From: Gillisia hiemivivida
Lineage (GTDB): Bacteria; Bacteroidota; Bacteroidia; Flavobacteriales; Flavobacteriaceae
Direction of reading: 5' to 3'
Assembly: GCF_007997295.1 (NCBI RefSeq)
Contig: NZ_VORY01000001.1
Coordinates: 124,001 to 188,000 of the forward strand
DNA length: 64,000 nt
In this document: piece after piece, positions 26,349-34,771 of the stretch
Position numbering within the stretch: position 1 is the first letter of the stretch
Layout of the letters: every line of letters begins with the position of its first letter
Notes under the pieces: generated by a model
The model's input: the letters and a program-made list of their open reading frames with translations, nothing else
The model's database searches: none
Told to the model about the DNA's origin: nothing
Made by a program: the position numbers and the translations under genes

Positions 26349-26747
26349 ATGGAGGAATTTAAGACGGACTATGGTTATAATGCGCTAATAATGATATGTA
26401 TATTATTGGTTATTCTCTCACCTGTCATTTTATACGACGAACATTGGTATTTTTACGCCTTCTATCCTTTTGTGTTTTATTTACTTCCATATATTGACAA
26501 CTCTAGAACAAAATAACAAATCACAGCCAAAGAATTGGTGATAGAAAAAATTCTCAATAAGCAAATAATTTCTACTAACAGAATAAGGAGAGTGGAGATT
26601 GTGGAAAAGAAAAAATGGATTCAGATTCTCAATGGAAAACCCAATCGCTATGTATCTGTTCAATTCAATAAATTTGATGAGATTCATGTATATCCAGAAA
26701 ACCCTGAAAAATTTCAAGAAATGCTTTTAAAGCAAAAAGAGGCCTAA
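26349..26747 (+). pseudogene. Small membrane / PH-like protein split by an in-frame stop
   Basis: The first part (26349-26516, 55 codons) has an acidic start (MEEFKTDYGYN) and two membrane helices. It ends at TAA 26514-26516. The same frame stays open after it: QITAKELVIEKI, RIRRVEIVEK, RYVSVQFNKFDEIHVYPENP, EKFQEMLLK to 26747. The second part looks like the small bacterial PH-like domain that normally follows two membrane helices, where the join usually reads Tyr-x-Ile-Thr. Replacing the TAA by a Tyr codon (one base) would give KYQITAKEL. So this appears to be one gene of about 132 codons with a nonsense change; a TTG at 26535 could start the second half on its own. Function unknown. Confidence 0.6.
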
Positions 26748-26763
26748 ATAATTTTATAGGATC

Positions 26764-27273
26764 TTACTCAAACAAAGCTTTTAGCTCTGTAGCATCTTTA
26801 GGTTTCATTTTACCTGCTAAAACCAGGCTTAGTTGTTTTCTTCTCAAAGCAGCTTCATAACGTTCTATTTCAAGCTCAGTTTCAGGATTTAATTCGGGGA
26901 CATTTACAGGAGTTCCTGTTTCATCTACAGCTACAAAAGTATAAATAGCTTCATTGGCTCTAGAGCGTTTTCCGCTTTCACGATCCTCCACCCAAACATC
27001 TATAAAGATCTCCATAGAACTCTTAAAAGCTCTGGAAACAGCAGCTTCTACAGTTACAACACTTCCTAGCGGAATTGCTTTATTAAAGGCAACATTGTTT
27101 ACTGATGCAGTAACAACAATTCTGCGACTATGTCTACGGGCTGCAATACTAGCAGCTCTATCCATACGAGCTAAAAGTTCCCCTCCAAAAAGATTATTTA
27201 ATGGGTTAGTTTCACTTGGAAGTACCAAGTCTGTAAGAATAGTTCTGGAATCTTTCGGATTTTTTGCTTGCAT
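26764..27273 (-). CDS. Acyl-CoA thioesterase, hotdog fold (YciA/BACH-like)
   Basis: Hydrolyses acyl-CoA to free acid and CoA. With the ATG at 27273 it has 169 residues, one hotdog domain plus a C-terminal helix. Seen: ETNPLNNLFGGELLARMDRAA (catalytic Asn/Gly/Asp region, about 21-41), VEDRESGKRSRANEA and YTFVAVDETGTP. A TTG at 27291 in frame would add six residues, but the promoter -7 box overlaps that TTG, so ATG 27273 is the right start. Chain length preference is unknown. Confidence 0.9.
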   Translation of the reverse strand: MQAKNPKDSRTILTDLVLPSETNPLNNLFGGELLARMDRAASIAARRHSRRIVVTASVNNVAFNKAIPLGSVVTVEAAVSRAFKSSMEIFIDVWVEDRESGKRSRANEAIYTFVAVDETGTPVNVPELNPETELEIERYEAALRRKQLSLVLAGKMKPKDATELKALFE

Positions 27274-27288
27274 TACGCCAATTTTGGG

Positions 27289-27319
27289 CAAAGGTACAGC
27301 GCTAATCTAGTCTAGACAA
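27289..27319 (-). promoter_or_regulatory. Promoter of the thioesterase gene (-7 and -33)
   Basis: Minus strand: TACCTTTG at 27296-27289 and TTG at 27319-27317, 20 bases apart. The -7 box ends 15 bases before the ATG at 27273 and overlaps the alternative TTG start, which it rules out. Confidence 0.65.
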
Positions 27320-27331
27320 GTTAATAGATTC

Positions 27332-28264
27332 TTAAAGTTCTTGAACTAGTAACCAAGATCCTGAATTGGTTTTTTGAACTTTATAAAGTGCATTTATAGC
27401 ATCTCTTCTGGTTAGATAACTACTGTAAACTACTTGGTGTAAGCCATATTTGTTTTCCCCAATGTATCTTGCTTTATGACCTTCTGCACGCAATTCTGTT
27501 ACTTTTTGATGTGCATTTTCTTCCACGCGGAAGGCTCCGGCAACAATATGATAATCTCCACTTTGATTGGTCACAGTGAAGGTGATTTCCGGCAGCGGAT
27601 TGTCTATAATAAAAGTTGCTTGCTGTATTTTTTGCTGAAGTTGAGATTCTGCAGCTTGTTGCTCTGCAATATTGTGATTACTTACTTGGTTGCTATATAA
27701 TTTTAATCCTGTAAACCCGCTTAATCCCAATGCTAATAATCCAATAGCAGCATATTTCAAATAAGGAGTTTTACTTCTTCTTTCTGGAGTAAATAAAATA
27801 GGTGCTTTTTCCTCTAATTCTTCAACTTGTTTTTTAAGCTCTTCTCTAGATACTGAAAGTGCAGGGATGGAAGATAATCCAAAAGAATCAGCTAAAAAGT
27901 TAGTGGTAGTTAACGGCGCGAATTGCAGTTTTCCTTCACCAGAAACTTCAAAAGTTCCTATATTTTTAATTGTATAATTCTTGTCGTTTTCTAGCTGAAA
28001 TTGAAGCTGTTGTATATACTCTTCAATTTTATAGACAGCCTGTCTATACCCTAAGTTTTCTACTTCGGCAATATAGTTGGCTAACAAGCCATCATTTTTC
28101 TTTAACTGGGAGTTAAAAGAAAGTTGCTTTTTTGGAGGATAGAAATTTTGCTGTTTTTCATTGAATTCAGCAGAAACCTTTTGAGATAAAAAGGCACCGA
28201 ATCCAGGCAAAATTACACACTCATATCTGTAAAGTAAATCGGAAATGTAGGTCGCTATAGTCAT
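27332..28264 (-). CDS. HU-like (CCDC81-type) and SPOR domain membrane protein
   Basis: 310 residues in three parts. Residues 1-130 form a tandem HU/IHF-like region of the CCDC81 type (YISDLLYRYECVILPGFGAF, with FNSQLKKNDGLLANYIAE and the NIGTFEVSGEGKLQF arm). One membrane helix lies at about 170-188 (AAIGLLALGLSGFTGLKLY). A SPOR domain ends the protein (about 235-310, DYHIVAGAFRVEENAHQKV), known to bind denuded glycan strands at the septum. So the HU-like part is cytoplasmic and the SPOR part periplasmic: a possible link between nucleoid or cytoplasm and the dividing wall. ATG at 28264 is preferred over TTG 28267. Two -7 boxes lie upstream. Confidence 0.85.
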   Translation of the reverse strand: MTIATYISDLLYRYECVILPGFGAFLSQKVSAEFNEKQQNFYPPKKQLSFNSQLKKNDGLLANYIAEVENLGYRQAVYKIEEYIQQLQFQLENDKNYTIKNIGTFEVSGEGKLQFAPLTTTNFLADSFGLSSIPALSVSREELKKQVEELEEKAPILFTPERRSKTPYLKYAAIGLLALGLSGFTGLKLYSNQVSNHNIAEQQAAESQLQQKIQQATFIIDNPLPEITFTVTNQSGDYHIVAGAFRVEENAHQKVTELRAEGHKARYIGENKYGLHQVVYSSYLTRRDAINALYKVQKTNSGSWLLVQEL

Positions 28265-28269
28265 CAAAA

Positions 28270-28277
28270 CAAAAATA
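28270..28277 (-). promoter_or_regulatory. Possible proximal -7 box of the SPOR-protein gene
   Basis: Minus strand TATTTTTG, ending only 5 bases before the ATG at 28264; if used, the mRNA would start at about the start codon. A second box lies 36 bases further upstream. Confidence 0.4.
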
Positions 28278-28305
28278 AGGATTTATGTGATACTCTAAAA
28301 ATAGC

Positions 28306-28313
28306 CAAAGATA
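28306..28313 (-). promoter_or_regulatory. Possible distal -7 box of the SPOR-protein gene
   Basis: Minus strand TATCTTTG fits TAnnTTTG, giving a leader of about 37 bases. Either this or the proximal box could be the functional one. Confidence 0.45.
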
Positions 28314-28427
28314 TCTTATTAACAAATCTTTTTATTGGAAATTTATTCAGAAACAATTGCATATCAGTTAAATAACGTATTATTAAATTAAATTCAACAA
28401 AATAAAAACTAGAGAAATTTTCTATTT

Positions 28428-29528
28428 ATGACTGATTCTGAATTACTTTCAACCTTAGCATTACAAAGCGCTCCAAACCTTGGAGACAGTACAGCTAAAA
28501 AATTGATCAGGCATTTTGGCTCTGCGGAAGCAATTTTTAGTACTAAGAAAGAAAGTTTATTGAAAATTGACGGGATTGGAAAGATCAAGCTGCAAGGCCT
28601 TTTTGATGCTGATAGATTTAGACTGGCAGAATCTGAATTGAAATTTATACAGAAAAACGGCATAAACATTCATTATTATCAAGATCTTGATTATCCCGAA
28701 AAACTTAAACATTGTAATGATGGCCCGATTTTGTTATTTTCAAAAGGGAATATAGATTTAAACAAGAAGAGAATCCTAAGTATAGTAGGTACAAGAAAGA
28801 TCACTTCTGCTGGAACTATTTTTTGTGAAAAGCTCATTGAGGACCTAGCTATACTAGATCCGGTTATAATTTCTGGTTTTGCATATGGGGTAGATATCAC
28901 CGCGCATAAAGCTGCTTTAAAAAATGGCCTGCAAACCATCGGGTGTTTAGCCCATGGTTTTGATCAAATATATCCAAAGACACATGCGAAGTATCGTGCT
29001 GCTTTAGAAGAGAATGGCGGTTTTTACACTGATTTTTGGAGTTCAAATAATTTTGACAGGAATAATTTTTTAAAACGAAACAGAATTATTGCGGGATTAA
29101 GCGAGGCAACGGTAGTTATTGAAAGCGCAGCTAAAGGAGGCTCGTTGGTAACCGCAGATATCGCCAATTCTTATGACAGGGAAGTTTTTGCAGTTCCTGG
29201 AAGACCAACAGATCTGCAAAGCTCCGGATGTCTTAATTTAATTAAATCTCAAAATGCCCATGTGTTAACTTCAGCGGCAGATCTTGTTTATATTTTAAAT
29301 TGGGATGTTCAAAATAACTCAGCAGCTGTACAAAAACAATTATTTATAGAGTTGGAAGCTCAGGAGCAGTTGGTCTATGATTTTCTGCAAGATGCGGGAA
29401 GGCAACAACTGGATCATATTGCTTTAAATTGCAAAATGCCCACGTATAAGGCAGCGGGCATTTTGTTGGAAATGGAATTAAAAGGGGCAATTCGCCCACT
29501 TCCGGGTAAATTATTCGAGGTTATTTAA
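28428..29528 (+). CDS. dprA: DNA-processing protein A
   Basis: DprA/Smf loads RecA on incoming single-stranded DNA during transformation. 366 residues: an N-terminal helix-hairpin-helix region (ALQSAPNLGDSTAKKLI, KIDGIGKIKLQGL), a Rossmann-like core with SIVGTRKITSAG, ISGFAYGVDITAHKAAL, TIGCLAHGFDQIYP, RNRIIAGLSEATVVIE, AVPGRPTDLQSSGCLNLI, and a C-terminal winged-helix-like DML1 part. It converges with trpS, with stop codons overlapping by 4 bases. No competence genes lie nearby. Confidence 0.95.
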   Translation: MTDSELLSTLALQSAPNLGDSTAKKLIRHFGSAEAIFSTKKESLLKIDGIGKIKLQGLFDADRFRLAESELKFIQKNGINIHYYQDLDYPEKLKHCNDGPILLFSKGNIDLNKKRILSIVGTRKITSAGTIFCEKLIEDLAILDPVIISGFAYGVDITAHKAALKNGLQTIGCLAHGFDQIYPKTHAKYRAALEENGGFYTDFWSSNNFDRNNFLKRNRIIAGLSEATVVIESAAKGGSLVTADIANSYDREVFAVPGRPTDLQSSGCLNLIKSQNAHVLTSAADLVYILNWDVQNNSAAVQKQLFIELEAQEQLVYDFLQDAGRQQLDHIALNCKMPTYKAAGILLEMELKGAIRPLPGKLFEVI

Positions 29529-30493
29529 TATCCCAACTTGGTTCTTACTTTCTCTAGAACAGTACTTGCCACAGATGTAGCTTTTGCAGCTCCTTTTTCT
29601 AAAGCAGTGTCTATTTCAGATAAATTATTCATGTAATAAGTATATTTTTCACGTTCAGTGGCATACTTATTAATAATTAGTTCATATAATGCTTGTTTTG
29701 CGTGGCCATATCCAAAATTCCCAGCTAAGTATTTTTGTCTCAATTCTTCTTCCTGGGTTTTGTCTCCAAGTAATTTAAAGATTGAGAATACATTACAAGT
29801 GTCTGGATCCTTAGGGGCCTCCATGGGAGTACTATCTGTTTCGATACCCATGATCTGTTTCCTCAGTTTTTTATCTGTCTGGAATAAGTTGATCACATTA
29901 TTCTTGGATTTACTCATCTTTGCACCATCTGTTCCAGGAATGTACATAGAATGTTCTTCGACCTTGGCTACTGGGATTACAAAGGTTTCACCCATTTGTG
30001 CATGAAATCTGGAAGCAACATCTCTGGTCATTTCTATATGTTGCAATTGATCTTTTCCAACAGGGACAATTTCAGCATCATACAAAAGGATATCTGCTGC
30101 CATTAGCATTGGGTAAGAGAACAAACCAGAATTTACATCTTCTAACCTATCTGCTTTGTCTTTAAAAGAATGCGCAAGCGTTAATCGCTGGTACGGAAAA
30201 AAGCAACTTAAATACCATGAAAGCTCCGTTACCTGCGGAATATCACTTTGTCTATAAAAAACAGTCTTTTCAATATCCAAACCAAACGCTAGCCAAGTTG
30301 CTGCGGTAGAATACGTGTTTTCTTTAAGTAGTGCTGCATCTTTAATTTGGGTAAGGGAATGCAGGTTCGCAATAAACAAAAACGATTCATTTTCAGGCTT
30401 ATTGGCCATTTCTATCGCTGGAATTATTGCTCCAAGTAAATTTCCTAAGTGCGGAGTTCCCGTACTTTGTACGCCGGTAAGTATTCTTGCCAT
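29525..30493 (-). CDS. trpS: Tryptophan-tRNA ligase
   Basis: Class I aminoacyl-tRNA synthetase, 322 residues. HIGH-equivalent TPHLGN at 13-18, the GKDQLQHIEMTRD segment at 147-159 and KMSKS at 192-196. Length is typical for the bacterial enzyme. Promoter box TACCTTTG lies 19 bases upstream of the ATG. It ends 4 bases into the end of dprA on the other strand. Confidence 0.96.
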   Translation of the reverse strand: MARILTGVQSTGTPHLGNLLGAIIPAIEMANKPENESFLFIANLHSLTQIKDAALLKENTYSTAATWLAFGLDIEKTVFYRQSDIPQVTELSWYLSCFFPYQRLTLAHSFKDKADRLEDVNSGLFSYPMLMAADILLYDAEIVPVGKDQLQHIEMTRDVASRFHAQMGETFVIPVAKVEEHSMYIPGTDGAKMSKSKNNVINLFQTDKKLRKQIMGIETDSTPMEAPKDPDTCNVFSIFKLLGDKTQEEELRQKYLAGNFGYGHAKQALYELIINKYATEREKYTYYMNNLSEIDTALEKGAAKATSVASTVLEKVRTKLGY

Positions 30494-30512
30494 GGAATTT
30501 TTTAAATTTTCA

Positions 30513-30520
30513 CAAAGGTA
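30513..30520 (-). promoter_or_regulatory. -7 box of trpS
   Basis: Minus strand TACCTTTG, ending 19 bases before the trpS ATG. It is back to back with the plsC box at 30554; the two transcripts diverge from a region of under 75 bases. Confidence 0.55.
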
Positions 30521-30553
30521 CTTCTTTTGTTGAATTCGCTTAATTCATTTTAG

Positions 30554-30561
30554 TATTTTTG
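30554..30561 (+). promoter_or_regulatory. -7 box of the acyltransferase gene
   Basis: TATTTTTG ends 6 bases before the ATG at 30568 and overlaps the TTG at 30559. Transcription would begin near the ATG itself, so the mRNA may be leaderless or nearly so, and the TTG cannot be the start. Confidence 0.55.
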
Positions 30562-30567
30562 GCAACT

Positions 30568-31308
30568 ATGAACATATTAAAAGCTGGTTTAATTGCATTG
30601 TGGAGAATCTGGTTCTATATTCTTATGGGTCTTCCCATAATTGTGATGCTCCCTTTTTTATTGGTTTTTTCGTCTTCTGAAAAATTTTACTCCCAATATT
30701 TTTATTGCACCCGAATTTGGGCTAAATCTATTTTATATGGAATGGGTTTTATTCCGAAGAAATTGAATGCTGCTAATTTAACTAAAGGCAATAGCTATAT
30801 GTTTGTTGCAAATCATACATCTATAATAGATATCATGATGATGTTGGCGGTAATAGATCATCCTTTTATTTTCGTTGGAAAGAAAGAGCTCACTAAAATT
30901 CCGTTATTCGGATTCTTCTATAAACGTACATGCATTGTTGTAGATAGAGGCAATCAGCAAAGTAAATTACGGGTATTCAAGGAGTGTCAACGAAGATTAA
31001 ATCAAGGGAATAGTATATGTATTTTCCCAGAAGGAGGTGTGCCAGAGGACAAAGATAGAGAGTTGGTTGCTTTTAAAGATGGCGCTTTTAGATTGGCTAT
31101 AGATCATCAAATTCCTATTGTACCTATTACATTTCATGATAATAAAAGACGCTTTTCCTACACATTCTTTTCTGGAAGTCCAGGAATTATGAGAGCCAAA
31201 GTGCATGAAATAGTTCCTACAGTTAACCGGAGACAAGAGGAAAAAAGGGAATTAAAAAAAGAGGTTTACGATGTTATTTTAAACGAATTAAGAAATCCGT
31301 CCTTATAG
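30568..31308 (+). CDS. plsC: 1-acyl-sn-glycerol-3-phosphate acyltransferase
   Basis: Second acylation in phospholipid synthesis: converts lysophosphatidate to phosphatidate at the inner membrane. 246 residues from the ATG at 30568, with one or two N-terminal membrane segments (about 14-34) and the acyltransferase motifs NHTSIID at 82-88 (HX4D), GFFYKRTCIVVDR near 115-127, and FPEGG at 153-157, then VPITFHDNKR. The TTG nine bases upstream overlaps the promoter box and is not used. The gene stands alone between divergent trpS and the converging ECF operon. Confidence 0.92.
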   Translation: MNILKAGLIALWRIWFYILMGLPIIVMLPFLLVFSSSEKFYSQYFYCTRIWAKSILYGMGFIPKKLNAANLTKGNSYMFVANHTSIIDIMMMLAVIDHPFIFVGKKELTKIPLFGFFYKRTCIVVDRGNQQSKLRVFKECQRRLNQGNSICIFPEGGVPEDKDRELVAFKDGAFRLAIDHQIPIVPITFHDNKRRFSYTFFSGSPGIMRAKVHEIVPTVNRRQEEKRELKKEVYDVILNELRNPSL

Positions 31309-31316
31309 GTTAGTTC

Positions 31317-32639
31317 TTAGAATTTGAAGCTAAACCCAGAATACACTCCAAAATAATAAGGATTTACATTTCCTGTAGTTTGAGTAAACGTATTTAGTTG
31401 ATACTTGAAAATTGGTTCCAGGTTCAATTGAAATTGAGGGGAAATATTATAATCAATTCCAACTCCAAGATTGGTAGTAAAACTAATATTATTCAAGTTA
31501 TTTGCCTCTCCAAGGTTTGTAGAAAAGTCTGTGGAATTCAACGAGATCATATTATCATTAAGGAATAAGGTACTACCCCCACCAATTATATTCAAACCTA
31601 TCTTTTTGTCTACAAGAACATATTCTATTTCCAAAGGAACCTCAATAAAACCTAATTTTTGGTTTAAATAACCAGCTGTTGGTGAAGCTAAACTAGCCCG
31701 ATTAAATTCGGCAGAAGCGCTCAAATTACTAAACTGCCGAACGGTCCTGTTCTCTATTCTAAAATTAGGAACATTTCCGTCAGAATAATTTATACTGCTT
31801 AATGCTGTAGGATTTACCGCTGCTGTAAAGGCTATATTTTTTGTGTTATAGCTAAGGTCAACTTTGCTAATACCAGATCGAATTTTTATCTTTTCTGAAA
31901 TTTGATACGCTAAATTGATTCCGTAGGAGATCGATATCTCACCACTACTCGCATTATTTTCGAATTGCGGATCTATAGATGTGCCGCTTCCAAAATTATC
32001 GTAATAAATTGGCGCTGCCATAGTAGAAACACGAAGTTTTTTAGGTGAAAGTGTGTTTTCCGCTAAAGAGATTTCTTCAGGTATTAAGGATGGAATCGGA
32101 AGGTCTTTTTTATTCTCTAAGGAAGTTTTACTTTCTTTATTTTCTTTTGAAGCAGTGTTTACTACAGAAGTATTATAATCGCTAAAAGTATACTTATCGC
32201 TAGTAATCAAAGAAATCACTTTTGTATTTCTTTGATTCCCTTCAGTATTGGAGCCCTTAATAATTTCCCCTGTAATCTCGGCTGCTGCTTTATTGTTTGT
32301 GTCCTGTATTATAGCCTTAAGTATAATAGAAGACTTAATCATGTTTTGGGTGTATTGCTGAGAGGCCAAACTGATGTTTAAAGCGTCGTCATTAACCAGC
32401 GTAGATATTGTTGGAGAATTGCTAGCGGGATTCTTGAAGAGACCGCTGGTATAGTTTATAAATAAGGCAAGTAATGCGGCAACCCCTGCTATTTTATACC
32501 ATAAAGGTAAAACTCGATTCTTTCTTTTATTTTCATTTAATCGTGAGGAGATATTCTCCCACACCACATCGCGCGGAGTCGCTTCGAAATCCTTAAATTT
32601 CTCCTGAAAAACTCTATCTATGTGTTTTTTTTCTTCCAT
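31317..32639 (-). CDS. Membrane-tethered protein with outer-membrane beta-barrel domain, ECF sigma partner
   Basis: 440 residues in distinct parts. Residues 1-43 are charged and cytoplasmic in prediction, with a VWENISSRLNENKRKNR helix as at the N-terminus of sigma-linked membrane proteins. One membrane helix follows (about 46-62, LWYKIAGVAALLALFIN). A Ser/Asn/Thr/Lys-rich linker runs to about 225. The last 210 residues are alternating beta strands with aromatic ends (ISYGINLAYQIS, LGFIEVPLEIEYVLVDKKIGLNIIGGG, FTTNLGVGIDYNIS) ending in GFSFKF, as in 8-stranded outer-membrane barrels of the PorT-like type. It starts 2 bases after the sigma gene stop. An anti-sigma or signal role is inferred from position and layout. 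Confidence 0.75.
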   Translation of the reverse strand: MEEKKHIDRVFQEKFKDFEATPRDVVWENISSRLNENKRKNRVLPLWYKIAGVAALLALFINYTSGLFKNPASNSPTISTLVNDDALNISLASQQYTQNMIKSSIILKAIIQDTNNKAAAEITGEIIKGSNTEGNQRNTKVISLITSDKYTFSDYNTSVVNTASKENKESKTSLENKKDLPIPSLIPEEISLAENTLSPKKLRVSTMAAPIYYDNFGSGTSIDPQFENNASSGEISISYGINLAYQISEKIKIRSGISKVDLSYNTKNIAFTAAVNPTALSSINYSDGNVPNFRIENRTVRQFSNLSASAEFNRASLASPTAGYLNQKLGFIEVPLEIEYVLVDKKIGLNIIGGGSTLFLNDNMISLNSTDFSTNLGEANNLNNISFTTNLGVGIDYNISPQFQLNLEPIFKYQLNTFTQTTGNVNPYYFGVYSGFSFKF

Positions 32640-32641
32640 TC

Positions 32642-33184
32642 CTAATAAGACTGTGCAACAGGCATAACTTGACTGGCTTCAATCTTTTCTTTTAATATAA
32701 TTCGTGCTCTTGCCAAATTAGATTTGGATGTGCCCACAGAGATTTGCATCATTTCTGCTATCTCTTTATGAGAATATCCATCTAACGCATAAAAATTAAA
32801 TACCTGCCTATATCTATCTGGCAATTCTTGTATGATCTTTAATAAATAATCTACGGAAACTAATTCATCATCAATTTCTACTTCTGGTTCTTTTAAATGT
32901 TCTTCATTAACAATTTCAAAAACTGTCTGTTTTCTGTATTTCTGAAGTGTGTTATTGATCATTACACGCTTCATCCAACCTTCAAAAGAACCTTTATCTT
33001 GGTACTGTTTGATTTTATTAAATATTATAATAAAACCATCCTGCAGGTTGTCTTCAGCCTGCTGATAGCTATTAGAATATTTTAAGCAAACAGAAAACAA
33101 TTTATTGGCGTAAAGCCTATACAATTGTTCCTGTGCTTTTATATCCTGTTTTTTACAGTTATGTATGAGTTTTTCTAAACTCAA
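32642..33184 (-). CDS. ECF-type RNA polymerase sigma-70 factor
   Basis: 180 residues with regions 2 and 4 only. Region 2: YRLYANKLFSVCLKYSNS, AEDNLQDGFIIIFNKI (core binding and -10 recognition) and FEGWMKRVMINN. Region 4: LPDRYRQVFNFYALDGYSHKEIA with the helix-turn-helix ending GTSKSNLARARIILK. The start is TTG at 33184 (MSLEKLIHN). It is the middle gene of three: a lipoprotein gene ends 24 bases before it and the barrel protein begins 2 bases after it. It probably answers an envelope signal; target promoters are unknown. Confidence 0.92.
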   Translation of the reverse strand: MSLEKLIHNCKKQDIKAQEQLYRLYANKLFSVCLKYSNSYQQAEDNLQDGFIIIFNKIKQYQDKGSFEGWMKRVMINNTLQKYRKQTVFEIVNEEHLKEPEVEIDDELVSVDYLLKIIQELPDRYRQVFNFYALDGYSHKEIAEMMQISVGTSKSNLARARIILKEKIEASQVMPVAQSY

Positions 33185-33208
33185 TAGTTGGGGTGATTTT
33201 ATTAATAT

Positions 33209-33628
33209 TTAAAGATCTGACGGGATAATGGGAACCTCTTTTGTTAAAAACATGTCTTCACCTACTGAAGATTTTCCCTGCCAGAACCTAAAGATATAAA
33301 AATCCTCCCGTTCTACAACAAAATTTAATTTTGCTGTTTCCTGTAAATTACCGTTTGTACTACAATTATTATTGACTGATCTGTAATTGTTTACAACACC
33401 AACTACAATTGTATTCTCATTTTTAGAGACGTCAAAGCCCGAAAAATAATGACAATGTGTAGTTTTTTTATAAAGAACATCAAACTCGTAAGCTTGCCCA
33501 GTTTTTAAACTATCTGGGATGTTTACAGATACTGTTGGAGCTAATTCTTGATTTAAAGATTCACCATCATCTTTTGAACAACCTAATATTAGGTAAGCAA
33601 CAAATATCAACAACGGTAGTTTTTTCAT
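33209..33628 (-). CDS. Small lipoprotein heading the ECF sigma operon
   Basis: With the ATG at 33628: 139 residues, signal peptide with lipobox LGC (Cys17) followed by SKDD, a start typical of flavobacterial lipoproteins. The mature part is predicted beta-rich, with TVSVNIPDSLKTGQAYEFDV, THCHYFSGFDVS and a pair of cysteine- and asparagine-rich segments (NNNCSTNG). No family recognised. A longer start at 33643 adds MLVIE before the Met and weakens the signal peptide. Being first in the operon it may be the sensor or a regulated product; this is inference. Confidence 0.7.
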   Translation of the reverse strand: MKKLPLLIFVAYLILGCSKDDGESLNQELAPTVSVNIPDSLKTGQAYEFDVLYKKTTHCHYFSGFDVSKNENTIVVGVVNNYRSVNNNCSTNGNLQETAKLNFVVEREDFYIFRFWQGKSSVGEDMFLTKEVPIIPSDL

Positions 33629-33702
33629 TTCAATAACCAACAAACCTTACAGGTTCTATATTTTACAGATGCGTTTTTAACTAAAGGGTTGCGTATAAAC
33701 AT

Positions 33703-33732
33703 AAAAAAAACCCGCAATCGCGGGTTTTTTTT
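33703..33732 (-). terminator. Terminator of recA
   Basis: CCCGC-AATC-GCGGG (33711-33724) flanked by eight A on one side and eight T on the other, so it can act in both directions. It lies 23 bases after the recA stop on the minus strand, and before the ECF operon, which it would separate from recA. Confidence 0.85.
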
Positions 33733-33754
33733 AAAAAGTCTTTAAAAGTGGAGC

Positions 33755-34771
33755 TTATTGTTCCTTAGCAATTTTAATTGCCTTTGTAATTTTTTCTTCC
33801 AATTCATCCATTAGATCTGGATTATCTTTAAGAATTGCTTTAACAGCATCACGACCCTGTCCTAGCTTTGTGTCTTCATAACTAAACCATGACCCGCTTT
33901 TTTTAATGATCTCATAATCTACGCCTATGTCTATAATTTCTCCAATTTTAGAAATTCCTTCTCCGTACATAATATCAAACTCTGCCATTCTAAATGGTGG
34001 CGCAACTTTGTTCTTCACAACCTTTACACGAGTTTTATTACCCAATACGTTACTGTTACTGTCTTTTATTTGAGTGGATCTTCTTATATCCAACCTCACA
34101 GAAGCATAAAACTTAAGAGCATTTCCACCAGTAGTTGTTTCCGGATTTCCGAACATTACTCCAATCTTCTCTCTAAGTTGGTTAATAAATATTACAGTAC
34201 AATTGGTTTTGCTTATGCTCGCAGTAAGCTTTCTAAGTGCCTGAGACATTAGTCTTGCATGCAGTCCCATCTTAGAATCTCCCATCTCTCCTTCAATCTC
34301 ACTTTTAGGAGTAAGTGCAGCAACAGAATCTATTACTATAATATCTATAGCACCAGAGCGAATCAAATTGTCGGTAATTTCTAGCGCCTGTTCTCCATTA
34401 TCTGGTTGTGAAATAATTAGATTTTCAATATCTACACCAAGATTCCCAGCATAAGTTCTATCAAAAGCATGTTCAGCATCAATAAATGCAGCAATTCCAC
34501 CAGCTTTTTGGGCTTCTGCTATAGCATGAAGGGTAAGCGTGGTTTTCCCTGAAGATTCTGGCCCGTAAATCTCGATCACTCTTCCTCTTGGATATCCGCC
34601 AACACCTAAAGCAACATTAAGACCTAAAGATCCTGTGGAAATAGCTTCTACATCTGAAACCGCTTGGTCACCCATTTTCATAACCGTTCCCTTACCATAA
34701 GTTTTGTCCATCTTATCCAAGGTAAGCTTCAAGGCTTTTAACTTTGCTTCTTTTTCTTTTTCGTTGCTCAT
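33755..34771 (-). CDS. recA: Recombinase A
   Basis: DNA strand exchange and SOS coprotease, 338 residues. Walker [10 protein letters not shown] at 70-78, the strand [14 protein letters not shown] (Walker B), the conserved loop [47 protein letters not shown] family region, and the short C-terminal domain. Start ATG at 34771 gives [14 protein letters not shown], usual for Bacteroidota. It ends just before a strong terminator. I see no convincing SOS operator upstream, but Bacteroidota LexA sites are not well enough known to me to exclude one. Confidence 0.98.
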   Translation of the reverse strand: MSNEKEKEAKLKALKLTLDKMDKTYGKGTVMKMGDQAVSDVEAISTGSLGLNVALGVGGYPRGRVIEIYGPESSGKTTLTLHAIAEAQKAGGIAAFIDAEHAFDRTYAGNLGVDIENLIISQPDNGEQALEITDNLIRSGAIDIIVIDSVAALTPKSEIEGEMGDSKMGLHARLMSQALRKLTASISKTNCTVIFINQLREKIGVMFGNPETTTGGNALKFYASVRLDIRRSTQIKDSNSNVLGNKTRVKVVKNKVAPPFRMAEFDIMYGEGISKIGEIIDIGVDYEIIKKSGSWFSYEDTKLGQGRDAVKAILKDNPDLMDELEEKITKAIKIAKEQ

